Shown one piece after another: positions 43,219-53,235 of a stretch of 64,000 nucleotides of DNA. How positions within the stretch are numbered: the stretch's first letter is position 1; each line of letters starts with the position of its first letter. The position numbers were made by a program, and so were the translations under genes. The notes below the pieces were generated by a model, which saw only the letters and a program-made list of their open reading frames with translations, was not told where the DNA came from and made no database searches. The DNA lies in NCBI GenBank assembly GCA_017937095.1, contig JAGBEG010000002.1:1-64000 (forward strand). The letters are read 5' to 3'. Origin of the DNA: Roseburia sp. GTDB taxonomy: Bacteria > Bacillota > Clostridia > Lachnospirales > Lachnospiraceae.

Positions 43219-45891
43219 TTACTGCCTTGTATAAAAAGCGATTCCTATTGTGCCGATTCCCGCGTTGCAGGAATTGGAAAACGATGCCTTCTGCATAAAT
43301 GCCTTCTTAAACGGCACGCACCGCATGACCTCTTCCCTTATCATTTCCTGCTGCTTTAGCGTACACCCGACATGCGTGATAATAATTACATCCGCATTGA
43401 TCTTTCGCTTGCGGCGCAGATGCCAGCGCAGAAAACGCTTCCATGCCTGCTCCATCCTTCCCATTCTTGTTCCCACGATCACAGCGCGTCCCTGACGCAT
43501 AATAATCACCGGATGAAGGTGAAACAGTTCGCACAGCTTTGCCGTAACGACGTCCGTGCGGCCGTTCTTATAGAGGATTTTTGTGTTCGGTACAAGAAAG
43601 CTGCTTACAATCTGCCCCTTTATCTGCTCGAGGCTTGCGCATATCTCATTAACGCTTCTGCCCTCGCCTGCCAGCTTGGCGGCATAGAGCACAAGCATTC
43701 CCTCTCCGCCGGAAATCAGTCCCGAATCGATTACGTGCACATGATCGAAGCCCTTCGCGGCAGCCACCGCCGTCTGATAGCTTTTCCCGGTATGCGCCGC
43801 CATCGAAATATAGATGACATACTCGGCGTGCGTGAGCATCTCGGCAAAAAAGTCCTCATACTCTTCCACCGAAGCGCCGCATGAATGCGCTTCACTGCTG
43901 TCCTGTGTCAGGTACAGGGAGAGATTATCCGAATCAATCTCCCTTGTATCTGCGAAACGCCCTTCCTTCGTCTCAATATAAAGATACATCAGCCGGATAT
44001 CGTATTTCTCCAGCAGCGCATCCGGCAAATCGCAGATGCAGTCCGAGGCGATATAGATTTTTTTCTTTTTGCTGCTTGCGATCTGTTCGATCTGCCCCTC
44101 TCCCGCCGGCGTCCCCGGCAGTTCCCTGCGATACTCCACAATATCGTCCGGCAGGAAGTTCAAAATTTCCGCCTCAAGTCTCTCCGGCTGTATCGGTTTC
44201 TCCAGATATCCGTCAAAGCCGTATTCCGCACAGAGTCTTCGCGCATCCATCAGGATATTTGCCGTCAGGATAATGATCGCCGATTCACGGCACAAGCCGT
44301 TCTCCTGCCTGCGCACCTCCTGCAGCGTCTCGATTCCGTTCATCTTCGGCATCATGTAATCCATAAGGATTACATGATAATACTTCTGCCTTGTTTTTTC
44401 AAGACATGCTTCTCCTCCGCACGCAATGTCCGTCTGCACATTCGTCTGGGCGAGAAGCCTTTGTACGATCACGGCGTTCATCTCGTTGTCATCGACAATG
44501 AGAATCCGCGCCTCCGGCGCCTCAAAGCTCTGCCTGTAGCTGCTCTCTGCGCCAATATGGCTTCTGCCTGTAAAATCCAGCTTTCCGATCGGTCTCTCAT
44601 CCACAATCCGCTGCTTTAACATGACTGTAAACGTCGAGCCTTTCGTATAGATACTGTCCACTGTAATCTCGCCGCCCATCAGATCAAGAAGCTGCTTTGT
44701 AATGGCAAGTCCCAGCCCGCTTCCCTCCACACGGTTCGTCCGCTTCTTATCCACGCGCCGGAACGCGTCGTAGAGCACATCGAAGTCCTCTTTGCGGATT
44801 CCGATTCCGGTATCTGCCACCGTAATCCTTAAGCATACCTCCCCGTCCTTTATCTCCTCGGCACGGACCGCAAAGGTAACAGAGCCTTCCTCCGTATATT
44901 TCACCGCATTGGTGAGAAGATTTAAGAGAACCTGCTTTATCCGCTTCTCGTCCCCATAAAGAGCAGCAGGAAGCGTCTCGTCGATGTCTACGCGCAGTTC
45001 CAGCTTTTTCTCCCGGATCGTGACCTGAATCATATCGATCAGTTCCTTAAGCAGCCCGGCGGTTTCATACGTCTCCGGCACAATTTCCATGCGCTTGATT
45101 TCCATACGGGAGAGATCTAAGATATCGTTGACCAGATTTAAAAGCATCCGGCTTGCGACCTGGATATTTCCGGCATATTCCTGTATTTCCTCTGCGCTGC
45201 CCCCGCGCAGGATCATTTCATTTAAGCCGATGATCGTATTGATCGGCGTGCGGATCTCATGGCTCATATTCGCAAAAAATTCATTCTTGGAATTGCTGAT
45301 TTTCTCAAGTTCCTCCTTCTGCTGTAACGTGACATTCCGCTCGATCTCATATATCTTCATCTGGAATTTAAGGATGCTTCCAACCGCAATTCCAACCACC
45401 GTTACCGCGAAAAAGGAATCTATGAATACCGCCATTCTCGACCGCATCGGGACAATCCACTCCGGATGAAGATAGCCCGCTACATAAGTTCCAACGTCCA
45501 CCGCCGCGGTCAGAATGAAAAATACAGCGAGACGTTTTCCCGAGAACATCATAAATATATAAAACAGGCCCAGCACGAACCAGATCGTCGCACCGCCCTC
45601 AACTCCGCCGCTTAAGAAAAACATACACGGAAACAGGCCCATAATGACAAGTCCCATCAGCACAGCAGCGATATCCACCTTATGGTACTTAAAAGTCGCA
45701 AAAAATGCGGCTCCCATCACCACAAGCAGTAAGAACAACGGTGCAAAAATAATGTCGATGTCCATCACAAGAATACACTCTATGATTCCCGCAATCGACA
45801 TACTTCCGCCAAGAAGAATGATAATACGGAACGTTCGCTCTTTTTGCTCCAGTTCTCTTCCAAGCACCTTGTCGCCAAGCTTTCTTAACAT
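43219..45891 (-). CDS. hybrid sensor histidine kinase-receiver fused to a DegV domain
   Basis: 890 residues in four parts. About five or six membrane segments (20-175) form a MASE-like sensor. A kinase core follows: His211 in NEFFANMSHEIRTPINTI, N box VLLNLLTNAVKYT, G boxes VADTGIGI and GSGLGLAI. A receiver (about 462-585) has Asp511 (VILMDYMMPKMNGI) and EKPI. From about 612 to the end is a complete DegV/EDD domain: YIASDCICDLP, AEYVIYISMAAHTGKSYQTA, VHVIDSGLISGGEGML, ILYKNGRTDVV, IITHVGCT and NAGIGTIGIAF. DegV (FakB-like) proteins bind a fatty acid; the His before GPG in that family is Asn here. ATG 45891 overlaps the previous stop by 7 nt. Confidence 0.9.
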   Translation of the reverse strand: MLRKLGDKVLGRELEQKERTFRIIILLGGSMSIAGIIECILVMDIDIIFAPLFLLLVVMGAAFFATFKYHKVDIAAVLMGLVIMGLFPCMFFLSGGVEGGATIWFVLGLFYIFMMFSGKRLAVFFILTAAVDVGTYVAGYLHPEWIVPMRSRMAVFIDSFFAVTVVGIAVGSILKFQMKIYEIERNVTLQQKEELEKISNSKNEFFANMSHEIRTPINTIIGLNEMILRGGSAEEIQEYAGNIQVASRMLLNLVNDILDLSRMEIKRMEIVPETYETAGLLKELIDMIQVTIREKKLELRVDIDETLPAALYGDEKRIKQVLLNLLTNAVKYTEEGSVTFAVRAEEIKDGEVCLRITVADTGIGIRKEDFDVLYDAFRRVDKKRTNRVEGSGLGLAITKQLLDLMGGEITVDSIYTKGSTFTVMLKQRIVDERPIGKLDFTGRSHIGAESSYRQSFEAPEARILIVDDNEMNAVIVQRLLAQTNVQTDIACGGEACLEKTRQKYYHVILMDYMMPKMNGIETLQEVRRQENGLCRESAIIILTANILMDARRLCAEYGFDGYLEKPIQPERLEAEILNFLPDDIVEYRRELPGTPAGEGQIEQIASSKKKKIYIASDCICDLPDALLEKYDIRLMYLYIETKEGRFADTREIDSDNLSLYLTQDSSEAHSCGASVEEYEDFFAEMLTHAEYVIYISMAAHTGKSYQTAVAAAKGFDHVHVIDSGLISGGEGMLVLYAAKLAGEGRSVNEICASLEQIKGQIVSSFLVPNTKILYKNGRTDVVTAKLCELFHLHPVIIMRQGRAVIVGTRMGRMEQAWKRFLRWHLRRKRKINADVIIITHVGCTLKQQEMIREEVMRCVPFKKAFMQKASFSNSCNAGIGTIGIAFYTRQ

Positions 45892-48800
45892 ATTCCGCCT
45901 TCCCTCCTTCCTGCTTCGATTCGTGCGCACATCTGCTCAAAGGCATCCAACGCAGACATGTAATCCGCCATCCCGATTTTTCTCCGGACAGGCTCAAGCA
46001 GCTTTTTTAAGGGCTTGCCGCAATAGCTGTACCCTTCCAGTTCCTCTACGATTTTAAGCATCGCCTCTGCGTCCAGCCCGAACACCGCTTCCTCTAACGC
46101 CTTTGTAAACGCGTCGCGCTTCGCCTCGTCCAGCTCCCGCAGTTCCGTCGTCTCTTCCGCCTTTTCTTCCCGCCGCGTCTGCGTATTCTCTTCCGATCCC
46201 GTGTCAGCGCCCATGCACCTTCTGATATTTGTAAAAACACGCTCATACGCCTCCGCCAGTTCGGCGTGATGCTCTTTGACATAGGAAATATTTCCGGCTT
46301 TGCCTGCCATCTCCTGCTCCTTTGCAAGCTCGGAGACCCGGATTGCGCCGATACTGCGCATCGCGCTCTTGATGCCGTGCACCGCGATCACATACTCATC
46401 CCACTGCCCGTTTTGGTACAGTTCCCAAAGCTTCTCCAAATGCTCCGCTCCGCGGGCGCTGTAATTCTCAAGGACCTTCCGGTACCCCTCCTCTCCCCCG
46501 CAGTAGAGCAGACCTGTGTCTCTGTCAATTCCTTCAATCTCCGGAACTGTCTCCTTATTCTCTGTCTCCTCAATCTGTGCAGATGCGCGTTCTTCCCTCG
46601 CTGCGTCCCGATCCCATCCGGGCAGTTCCCCGCCCGTCTTTGTCGCGGCTTCCTTCTCTGACACCGCTTCCTTCTCTGCTGCATCTTTCTGCTCCAACGA
46701 CCGCGGAGACGCTGCATTCTCCGTTTCCCCTTCAATCGGAATCAGCTTCTCCACAGGGAGATTGCGGCGCAGCACACGCTCCAAGACAGATACCTCCACC
46801 GGTTTCTCAAGGAAATCGGCAAACCCATCCTTTAAGAATTTCTCCCTCATTCCCGCAATCGCGTTTGCGGTCAGCACGACTACCGGGACCCTCTGGTAAT
46901 AGTTTCCAACCTTTTCACGGATACGGTGTAATGTCTCGACGCCATCCATCTCCGGCATCATATGATCCATGAACACAAAGTCGTAATCCATCGATTCGAT
47001 TTTCTCAAGGGCTTCTCTGCCGCTTCCAGCTTCCGTGACTTTAATCTGGTACTTCTCTAACAGGGCGGTTATGACCCTGATATTCATCTCATTGTCGTCC
47101 ACAACCAGCACATGCGCCGTCGGTGCAACAAAGCCGCGGTTGTGCTCTATATAGCGCGCGCACTGCCCGTCCATTTCCCCGTTAAGCACGGACACGATCG
47201 GCAGGATATAAAACGGCTTGAACACAAGGCTGATTCTCTGATTCGTCACACGCCGTTCTCCGCGCGGCTCCACGATGCAGATAATCCGAACCTCCTTTGA
47301 CAGTTCATCAAAGTACGCCCTGTCTTCCCTGTATTCCACATCGCTGATAAAAATATGCGTGAAATGCTCCCGTTGTTCCCTGCGCTTTAGTTCTGCAAGA
47401 TTACGGCAGATCCTGCACCTTACCTTAAGCTGTTCCACCATATGCGCAACATTCTGCGTATACTCGTCTCTGGTCGCATTCATCTTGAACTGCTCCATAT
47501 TGACGTACACCGCAATATTATACTTCTCACGCTCTGCAATATCCGTAATCGGCTGCTCATTCCATATCTTCTGCGGAATGACGATCCTGACTTCCGTCCC
47601 CTTTTCATACCGGCTCTTTACCGTGATGATGCCGCCCATCTTACGGACGAGCGCCTGTGAGATTGCGAGTCCGATACCGATACCTCCCTCGGAACGGTTT
47701 CTTCTGGTATCTACCTGCGCGAAGCTCGTAAAAAGCTTCTCCAGGCTCTCCTCTCTCATTCCGATTCCGGTGTCCTTCACCGTAATGCACAGGTTCATCC
47801 CATAGGCTTCCCGGCGCCCTGTGACCTTTATGCTCACATATCCCTCATTTGTGAACTTGATCGCATTCTCCACGATATTTAAGATCACCCGGCGTATCTT
47901 CTTCTCATCGCCATAAAGCCCGCACGGTATTCCCGCGTCGCAGTCCACGATCAGTTCAAGCTGCTTGTCCCCTTTCTTTGCCACAGCCATCTGAATGATA
48001 TCATTCATCATAGAGGTAACATGATATGCCTCCTCCTCCAGTTCGACCGTTCCCGCCTGCAGCTCCGAAAAGTCCAGAATATCGCTGACCATCGACATAA
48101 GATTGCGTCCGGCATACTGAATACACCGGACCTGCTGCCTGATCTTCTGCGGATCATTCTCCCCGAGCACGACCTCGCTCATTCCGCAGATCGTATTGAT
48201 CGGCGTGCGGATTTCATGACTGACGTTCGCTAAGAAATCATCCTTACTGCGTTCCGCCTGCTGCAGTGCGGCAATGCTCTCGTCGGCGCGCGCATCGTTT
48301 ATATTCCTGTGCTTGACCCATAAGTACACAACGAACTGTTCCAGAAAAATATTCGCTATCAGCAGGATGATACGTAAATTCTCTGCAAGCGACGAAAACT
48401 GTATCGTCTTTAGAATGACCCCATGATAAAAGAGCAGGACCGCCGTCGCCACCGCGATAATGCCAATCAGATCGCAAATCCCAAAGAAGCCGGCAATGAC
48501 GGCAAAGGACGCCATAATCGCAAGCGTCTGGAATATATCTTCCATATACGCTCCGAAAAGCATGAGCATGACCCCCATCATAACTGTGATGAGGAATGCG
48601 CGCGACCGGTAATCGCGCCAGTGCCCGATGTACAAGATCCATCCTGTCACCGCGTTGGCAAACAAAAAGAACGATACCCAGTCCGCCCAATCCTGCGCCA
48701 CTGATACCGCAACCATCCCGAATCCATACAAGCTAAAAAGGATCAACACAAACTTTTCTGTTTTCTGCTGCTGCAGCTTATCATAATCGATGTTTTCCAA
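45885..48800 (-). CDS. hybrid sensor histidine kinase with receiver and Hpt domains
   Basis: 971 residues. Four to six membrane segments (about 15-165) with almost no extracellular loops, then a short coil. The kinase has His195 (DDFLANVSHEIRTPINTI), N box VILNIVENAIKFT, and G boxes VKDTGIGM and GGIGIGLAI. A degenerate receiver-like domain (about 425-545) lacks a clear phospho-Asp. A true receiver has Asp612 (FVFMDHMMPEMDGV) and Lys in FLEKPV. An acidic Ala/Glu linker leads to an Hpt domain with His808 (VIAVHGIKSAMRSIG), then another helical module. All steps of a phosphorelay are in one chain. The start is TTG 48800, with GGAGG 7 nt upstream and directly behind a terminator. Confidence 0.92.
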   Translation of the reverse strand: MENIDYDKLQQQKTEKFVLILFSLYGFGMVAVSVAQDWADWVSFFLFANAVTGWILYIGHWRDYRSRAFLITVMMGVMLMLFGAYMEDIFQTLAIMASFAVIAGFFGICDLIGIIAVATAVLLFYHGVILKTIQFSSLAENLRIILLIANIFLEQFVVYLWVKHRNINDARADESIAALQQAERSKDDFLANVSHEIRTPINTICGMSEVVLGENDPQKIRQQVRCIQYAGRNLMSMVSDILDFSELQAGTVELEEEAYHVTSMMNDIIQMAVAKKGDKQLELIVDCDAGIPCGLYGDEKKIRRVILNIVENAIKFTNEGYVSIKVTGRREAYGMNLCITVKDTGIGMREESLEKLFTSFAQVDTRRNRSEGGIGIGLAISQALVRKMGGIITVKSRYEKGTEVRIVIPQKIWNEQPITDIAEREKYNIAVYVNMEQFKMNATRDEYTQNVAHMVEQLKVRCRICRNLAELKRREQREHFTHIFISDVEYREDRAYFDELSKEVRIICIVEPRGERRVTNQRISLVFKPFYILPIVSVLNGEMDGQCARYIEHNRGFVAPTAHVLVVDDNEMNIRVITALLEKYQIKVTEAGSGREALEKIESMDYDFVFMDHMMPEMDGVETLHRIREKVGNYYQRVPVVVLTANAIAGMREKFLKDGFADFLEKPVEVSVLERVLRRNLPVEKLIPIEGETENAASPRSLEQKDAAEKEAVSEKEAATKTGGELPGWDRDAAREERASAQIEETENKETVPEIEGIDRDTGLLYCGGEEGYRKVLENYSARGAEHLEKLWELYQNGQWDEYVIAVHGIKSAMRSIGAIRVSELAKEQEMAGKAGNISYVKEHHAELAEAYERVFTNIRRCMGADTGSEENTQTRREEKAEETTELRELDEAKRDAFTKALEEAVFGLDAEAMLKIVEELEGYSYCGKPLKKLLEPVRRKIGMADYMSALDAFEQMCARIEAGRREGGIC

Positions 48801-48815
48801 TGTAACGCCTCCGTT

Positions 48816-48853
48816 GAAAAAAGCATACCGATGCCTTTGGCACCGGTATGCTT
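48816..48853 (-). terminator. intrinsic terminator between the MCP and hybrid kinase genes
   Basis: Long near-perfect stem (AGCATACCGGTGCC with GGCATCGGTATGCT) followed by TTTTTTC on the minus strand. It ends 3-4 nt before the GGAGG of the hybrid kinase gene, and no promoter fits in between. Confidence 0.9.
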
Positions 48854-48875
48854 CAGACTTTTCATCGGGCAACCC

Positions 48876-50144
48876 CTACTCGCTATAAGTTTCCTCTGTT
48901 CCGTTTCCAAGCTGATAGATTGCAAGCATATCCCGCATCCGGTTCGCCTGATTGGAAAGCTCCACGCTCGCCGCCGCACACTGCTCGCTGGTCGCAGAGT
49001 TCGTCTGTACCACCTGCGCCACCTGCTCTACCGCCTGATCGATCTGTGCAATTGCCGTCGCCTGATAATTGGAGGAATCGGCAATATCACGGATCAGCCC
49101 TTCGCTCTCCTTCACTGCCTCCGTGACAAGCTCAAGCGCTCTCGCCGTATCGTCTGCAATACTGGAACCCGCTTCAACCTTATGTATGGAATCCTCGATC
49201 AGCTCCGCAGTCTCCGACGCCGCCGATGCGCTCTTCGCCGCCAGATTCCGCACTTCTTCCGCTACGACTGCAAATCCCTTTCCGGCTTCTCCTGCCCGCG
49301 CCGCCTCTACTGCCGCGTTTAGAGCAAGGATGTTCGTCTGGAATGCGATATCGTCAATGACCTTTATGATCTTGGAAATATTCTCCGACGCCTGATTGAT
49401 CTGCTCCATTGCCTCCATCATATGATGCATCTGCACATTTCCCTGCTGTACATTCTCAATCGTCTGCTCCGCCAGCTCCGCCGCCTTGATCGCCTCATCT
49501 GCATTCTGTCTTGTCTTTGCCGCAATATCCGCGATGGACGCCGTAATCTCCTCAATGGCGCTCGCCTGCTCTGTCGATCCTTCCGCCAGCGCCTCGCTCG
49601 CGCCCGCTACCTGCGAAGAGCCTAACGATACCTGCTCCGCCGCGTCCCGGATATTTAACATCGCGTGACGGTTCGTCTTTACCAACTGCTTTAAGGAATT
49701 GCCCAAAAGATCTTCGTCTGACTTCGCCGCAACCTCTATCGTCAGATCGCCGCCTGCCACTGTCTCTGCCACATGCGCCTGATAGCGGATATTATCCACG
49801 ACCTTCTGGTATTCCTCAATCATCTCACCAAACTCATCGTTGCTGCACTTTTCAAGTTCCACATCCACCTTGCCCTGAGCGATCTGGCGCGCTGCCTCGG
49901 AAAGCATTTCCGTCGACTTGCGGATCGCCCTTGTCATAGCGATTGAAATATAGCCCATCACGACCAACGCTACAGCAAACAGCACATACGAAAATATCCG
50001 GTAGCTTTTCAGATAATGCTGCGGATCGTCCACCGTGATAATTGTTTTTGCTGTGGAATATCCCAGAAATATCGTCAGGATAACCAGGATATCCACAATG
50101 ATAAACCCAATGATAAGCTTGGTATGCATCTTCATATTTTTCAT
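48876..50144 (-). CDS. methyl-accepting chemotaxis protein with minimal sensor
   Basis: 422-residue chemoreceptor. Two membrane segments (about 9-28 and 50-70) enclose only about 20 extracellular residues, so there is almost no periplasmic ligand domain. A HAMP (about 70-125) leads to a long coiled-coil signalling domain. The hairpin tip, where CheA and CheW bind, reads [20 protein letters not shown] and [20 protein letters not shown]. Candidate methylation Glu/Gln pairs ([20 protein letters not shown]) are present. No CheR-binding pentapeptide is at the C-terminus. The start overlaps the cheW stop by 4 nt. The signal may come through the membrane or from the cytosol. Confidence 0.94.
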   Translation of the reverse strand: MKNMKMHTKLIIGFIIVDILVILTIFLGYSTAKTIITVDDPQHYLKSYRIFSYVLFAVALVVMGYISIAMTRAIRKSTEMLSEAARQIAQGKVDVELEKCSNDEFGEMIEEYQKVVDNIRYQAHVAETVAGGDLTIEVAAKSDEDLLGNSLKQLVKTNRHAMLNIRDAAEQVSLGSSQVAGASEALAEGSTEQASAIEEITASIADIAAKTRQNADEAIKAAELAEQTIENVQQGNVQMHHMMEAMEQINQASENISKIIKVIDDIAFQTNILALNAAVEAARAGEAGKGFAVVAEEVRNLAAKSASAASETAELIEDSIHKVEAGSSIADDTARALELVTEAVKESEGLIRDIADSSNYQATAIAQIDQAVEQVAQVVQTNSATSEQCAAASVELSNQANRMRDMLAIYQLGNGTEETYSE

Positions 50145-50647
50145 AGTTCTTCTTCTCCTTCTTCCGGCGCTTCCTGTGCCTGTTCCATCGCAGATAAATC
50201 CTCATCGTTGATCAGTTTATCCGGGTCAAGCAGCAGCTTTACATTATCCCCGACTTTTCCAATCGCATACACATACTGGTTCTGCGAGTTATCCCCGTGC
50301 CCCAGTGTCGGCGACGGCAGAACATTTTCTTCCGGTATCTCCGCCACCTCTGCAATCTTCTCCACAATCAGCCCCACGACCGTGGACTTGACGTTAATGA
50401 CAATGATACAGGTGCGGTCATTGTATTCAAACGGTTCCTGCTTAAAGCGGATTCTTACATCTATGACCGGAATGATTTTTCCGCGCAGATTGATCAGTCC
50501 CTTTATGTAATCCTCGCTTTCCGGGATTGCCGTAATCTCCTGAAACACGATAATCTCATTGACATATTCAATCTTAAGCCCAAAATATTCATTTCCGGAC
50601 TTGAAGGTTACATATTTATCCTTCTGCGTGTCATGTTGTTCACTCAT
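50141..50647 (-). CDS. cheW: chemotaxis coupling protein CheW
   Basis: Links receptors to CheA in signalling arrays. 168 residues, one CheW domain: [70 protein letters not shown]. The C-terminal 20 residues are acidic ([14 protein letters not shown]). ATG 50647 is chosen (AAAGG 5 nt upstream). It lies 27 nt after cheA and overlaps the mcp start, confirming the operon. Confidence 0.95.
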   Translation of the reverse strand: MSEQHDTQKDKYVTFKSGNEYFGLKIEYVNEIIVFQEITAIPESEDYIKGLINLRGKIIPVIDVRIRFKQEPFEYNDRTCIIVINVKSTVVGLIVEKIAEVAEIPEENVLPSPTLGHGDNSQNQYVYAIGKVGDNVKLLLDPDKLINDEDLSAMEQAQEAPEEGEEEL

Positions 50648-50674
50648 ATGTACCTTTCCTTTCTCCAAGAGCAG

Positions 50675-52816
50675 TCATTCTATCATTCCCGCCGCATCCA
50701 GAATCAGCGCAATGCTTCCGTCACCAAGCTGCGTACAGCCTGTAAGTCCTTTTACCTTGCGTATATAGCCCGGAATCGGCTTTACAACGATTTCCTGTTT
50801 TCCGACCAGACGATCCACAAAAATGCAGATGTTCTTCTTCTCCACCTCTGTGATTACCATCATGCCCTCTTCCACATTGGTCTTGTAGCCGTCAAGGTGA
50901 TACCAGTCGCCAAGCCGAAGTACCGGATAGCATTCGCCGCGGATCATGACATGCTCCTTGCCGTTTGGCTCGCGCACCATCATATCTTCGTTCACACTCA
51001 CAAATTCCTTCACAACGCCCGTCTCCATGACAAAGGAGGAATTGCCGACCTCCATCACGACGCCGTCGATAATTGCAAGCGTCAGCGGAATCTTAAGAAG
51101 CATCGTGCTTCCCTCTCCCGGCGTACTCTCTATCTCAAGCGCGCCTCCGATCGACTGAAGGTTCGATACTACAACATCCATACCGACGCCTCTTCCCGAA
51201 TATTCTGTGACCTGTTCGTTCGTGGAGAAACCCGGCAGCGTGATAAACTGATATACCTCCTTATCGGTATACGAGCTTTCCGCTCTGGACGGATCGAGAA
51301 GCCCCTGTTTTCTCGCCTTCGCCATGATCTTGTCGCGCTCCAGTCCTCTGCCGTTATCCGTCACGCCGATCCATACCTTGCCGGATTCGGTCTTTGCGGA
51401 GAGCGTTACCTTGCCCTTTTCCTTCTTGCCTGCCGCCTCACGCTCCTCCTTCGTCTCAACGCCGTGATCGACGGAGTTGCGCACCAGATGCATCAGCGGA
51501 TCGGAAATGTGCTCGATGATATTCTTATCCACCTCGGTCGTCTCTCCGATCATCTCGAACTCAATGTCCTTTCCGAGCTTTCTTGACACATCGAAGACAA
51601 TACGGTTCATCTTCTGGAAGGTGTTGGTCAGCGGTACCATACGCATACTCATGATCACGTTCTGCAGATCGGTGGAAATCTTCGCCATCTGCGCCGCCGC
51701 TTTGTTAAAGTTGTCAAGCTTAAGCCCCGGCACCTTGAGATCCTGATTCTGCAATACCACCGATTCCGAGATAACAAGCTCGCCGATCAGATCCATCAGC
51801 ATATCCATTTTGGACACGTCCACGCTGATGAACGCCGCCTTCTCGGACTTCTTCGGCTTATCCTTTGCGAGCTTTCTGGACTTTCCGGGTTCCTTGGAGG
51901 CGATGACGAAATCACCGGGCGCCATCTCTTTCTTCGGCTCCGCCTTTTCCTGCTGCTTCGCCTTTGCCGTAATCTCCTCCACGCTGGAATCCAGATCGAT
52001 TCTTATCTCAGAACCAATCCCTTCAAAGCCCTGCTGATAGTCCTTCGCACTGCAGGGATAAATCTCCACCTTCTCAAGCTCGTAACCGGTCTGAATCATC
52101 TTCTTTAATTCTGCTTCCGTGCTCTGCGTCTGAAGCAGAATCTTAAAGCCGTTCTCTAAAATTTCCTCGGCGCTGTGCTCGTTGGAAATGATATCCTCCG
52201 GGGAATAGAGAATGTCCTCGGCAATCCCCTTTAACGCGTACACCGTCTTATATGCATGTACATTTGCAAGCTCGATTCCCGGGCTGTAGGTCAGATATAT
52301 TTTATAAAAATGGCTGTCGCTTGTTGCCATGGGGGCAATGTAGAACTGCTTGGGTTCAACGTGCACATTCTTTTTCTCTTCCCCGTCCGCTCCGGCGTCT
52401 CCGTTTTCTTTCTTTATGGTGTTAAGAAACTTATCGATCTTCTCGATGATCTCACTCGAATCGCCGTCCGCCGTCTCGCCGTTCTCAATCTTTTCCATCT
52501 CGCCTGTGATGAAATCCGCCACCTCAAGCACATGCTCTACCAGCTCCAGATGCGGGACATTCTTAGGATGTGACTCTCTCAGATAGAAAAACACATCCTC
52601 GAGCTTATGCGCGGCAGCCGTAATGTCGTCGAACATCATGATTCCGGACGAGCCTTTGATCGTGTGCATTGTACGGAATATCTCATTGATGCTTTCCTCA
52701 TCGAAGCACTCCTCGTCCTTCTGCTCTAAGACGATCTCCTGCAGCCGTTCAAGCAACTGTCCGTTCTCATATAAGTACATGTCAAGCATGCCGTCTGTGT
52801 TGAACTCCTCCGCCAT
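50675..52816 (-). CDS. cheA: chemotaxis histidine kinase CheA
   Basis: 713 residues. P1 (Hpt) about 1-110 with phosphorylated His51 (IFRTMHTIKGSSGIM). A P2-like domain at about 160-270 (FYKIYLTYSPGIELANVHAY). P3 dimerisation begins about 335 (FISVDVSKMDMLMDLIGELV). P4 ATP-binding at about 400-560 with N box DPLMHLVRNSVDHGVE, G1 VTDNGRGL, and G2 GRGVGMDVVVSNL. P5, the CheW-like domain, is at about 570-713. All catalytic motifs are present. Its partners CheW, CheY and CheB are encoded alongside. AGGAGG lies 6 nt before ATG. Confidence 0.97.
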   Translation of the reverse strand: MAEEFNTDGMLDMYLYENGQLLERLQEIVLEQKDEECFDEESINEIFRTMHTIKGSSGIMMFDDITAAAHKLEDVFFYLRESHPKNVPHLELVEHVLEVADFITGEMEKIENGETADGDSSEIIEKIDKFLNTIKKENGDAGADGEEKKNVHVEPKQFYIAPMATSDSHFYKIYLTYSPGIELANVHAYKTVYALKGIAEDILYSPEDIISNEHSAEEILENGFKILLQTQSTEAELKKMIQTGYELEKVEIYPCSAKDYQQGFEGIGSEIRIDLDSSVEEITAKAKQQEKAEPKKEMAPGDFVIASKEPGKSRKLAKDKPKKSEKAAFISVDVSKMDMLMDLIGELVISESVVLQNQDLKVPGLKLDNFNKAAAQMAKISTDLQNVIMSMRMVPLTNTFQKMNRIVFDVSRKLGKDIEFEMIGETTEVDKNIIEHISDPLMHLVRNSVDHGVETKEEREAAGKKEKGKVTLSAKTESGKVWIGVTDNGRGLERDKIMAKARKQGLLDPSRAESSYTDKEVYQFITLPGFSTNEQVTEYSGRGVGMDVVVSNLQSIGGALEIESTPGEGSTMLLKIPLTLAIIDGVVMEVGNSSFVMETGVVKEFVSVNEDMMVREPNGKEHVMIRGECYPVLRLGDWYHLDGYKTNVEEGMMVITEVEKKNICIFVDRLVGKQEIVVKPIPGYIRKVKGLTGCTQLGDGSIALILDAAGMIE

Positions 52817-52830
52817 TTTGCGCCTCCTTC

Positions 52831-53223
52831 CTAAATCAGTCCCAGCTTCTTAAGCGCCTGTTCAAACCGCTCCTGATCGATCGGCTTGCCCGAATAAATG
52901 GTGCATCCCAGTTCAAATGCCATCTTCACATTCTTCTCGTCATTGAGCGCGGTCGTCATAATGACCTTCACCGCCTTATCCTCCGGGATATTCCGCTCTT
53001 TTTCGAGATTGCGGATTCCCACAAGCGCCTGATAACCGTCCATGACCGGCATCATGATATCCAGGCATACCAGATCATAGGGCTGGTCATCCTCAAGCGC
53101 CATCATAAACGCGTCTACAGCCTCCATACCATCTACCGTAACGTCGCATTCCCCATACTTTGACAGGAACGTCGTCATAAACTTGCGCGTCACAAAATCA
53201 TCCTCAGCCAATAAGATTCTCAT
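52831..53223 (-). CDS. cheY: CheY-like single-domain response regulator
   Basis: 130-residue receiver with no output domain. Acidic pair Glu7/Asp8, phospho-acceptor Asp55 (LVCLDIMMPVMDGY), Thr90/Thr91 and Lys113 (SGKPI) are all in place. It resembles the CheY/stress-type receivers found with atypical che operons. It could act on a flagellar switch, but no flagellar gene is near, so it may instead feed another relay. GGAGG lies 7 nt upstream of the ATG. Confidence 0.92.
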   Translation of the reverse strand: MRILLAEDDFVTRKFMTTFLSKYGECDVTVDGMEAVDAFMMALEDDQPYDLVCLDIMMPVMDGYQALVGIRNLEKERNIPEDKAVKVIMTTALNDEKNVKMAFELGCTIYSGKPIDQERFEQALKKLGLI

Positions 53224-53235
53224 ATAAGTTCCTCC

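Noticed and set aside
50297-51586. Long plus-strand open frame (429 codons) opposite cheW and cheA
   Set aside because: It is antisense to strongly conserved genes, has no ribosome-binding site or recognisable domain, and reflects low stop frequency on the complement. The same applies to 17379..18602, 26828..27796, 7503..8420, 9437..10420 and 4327..5184.
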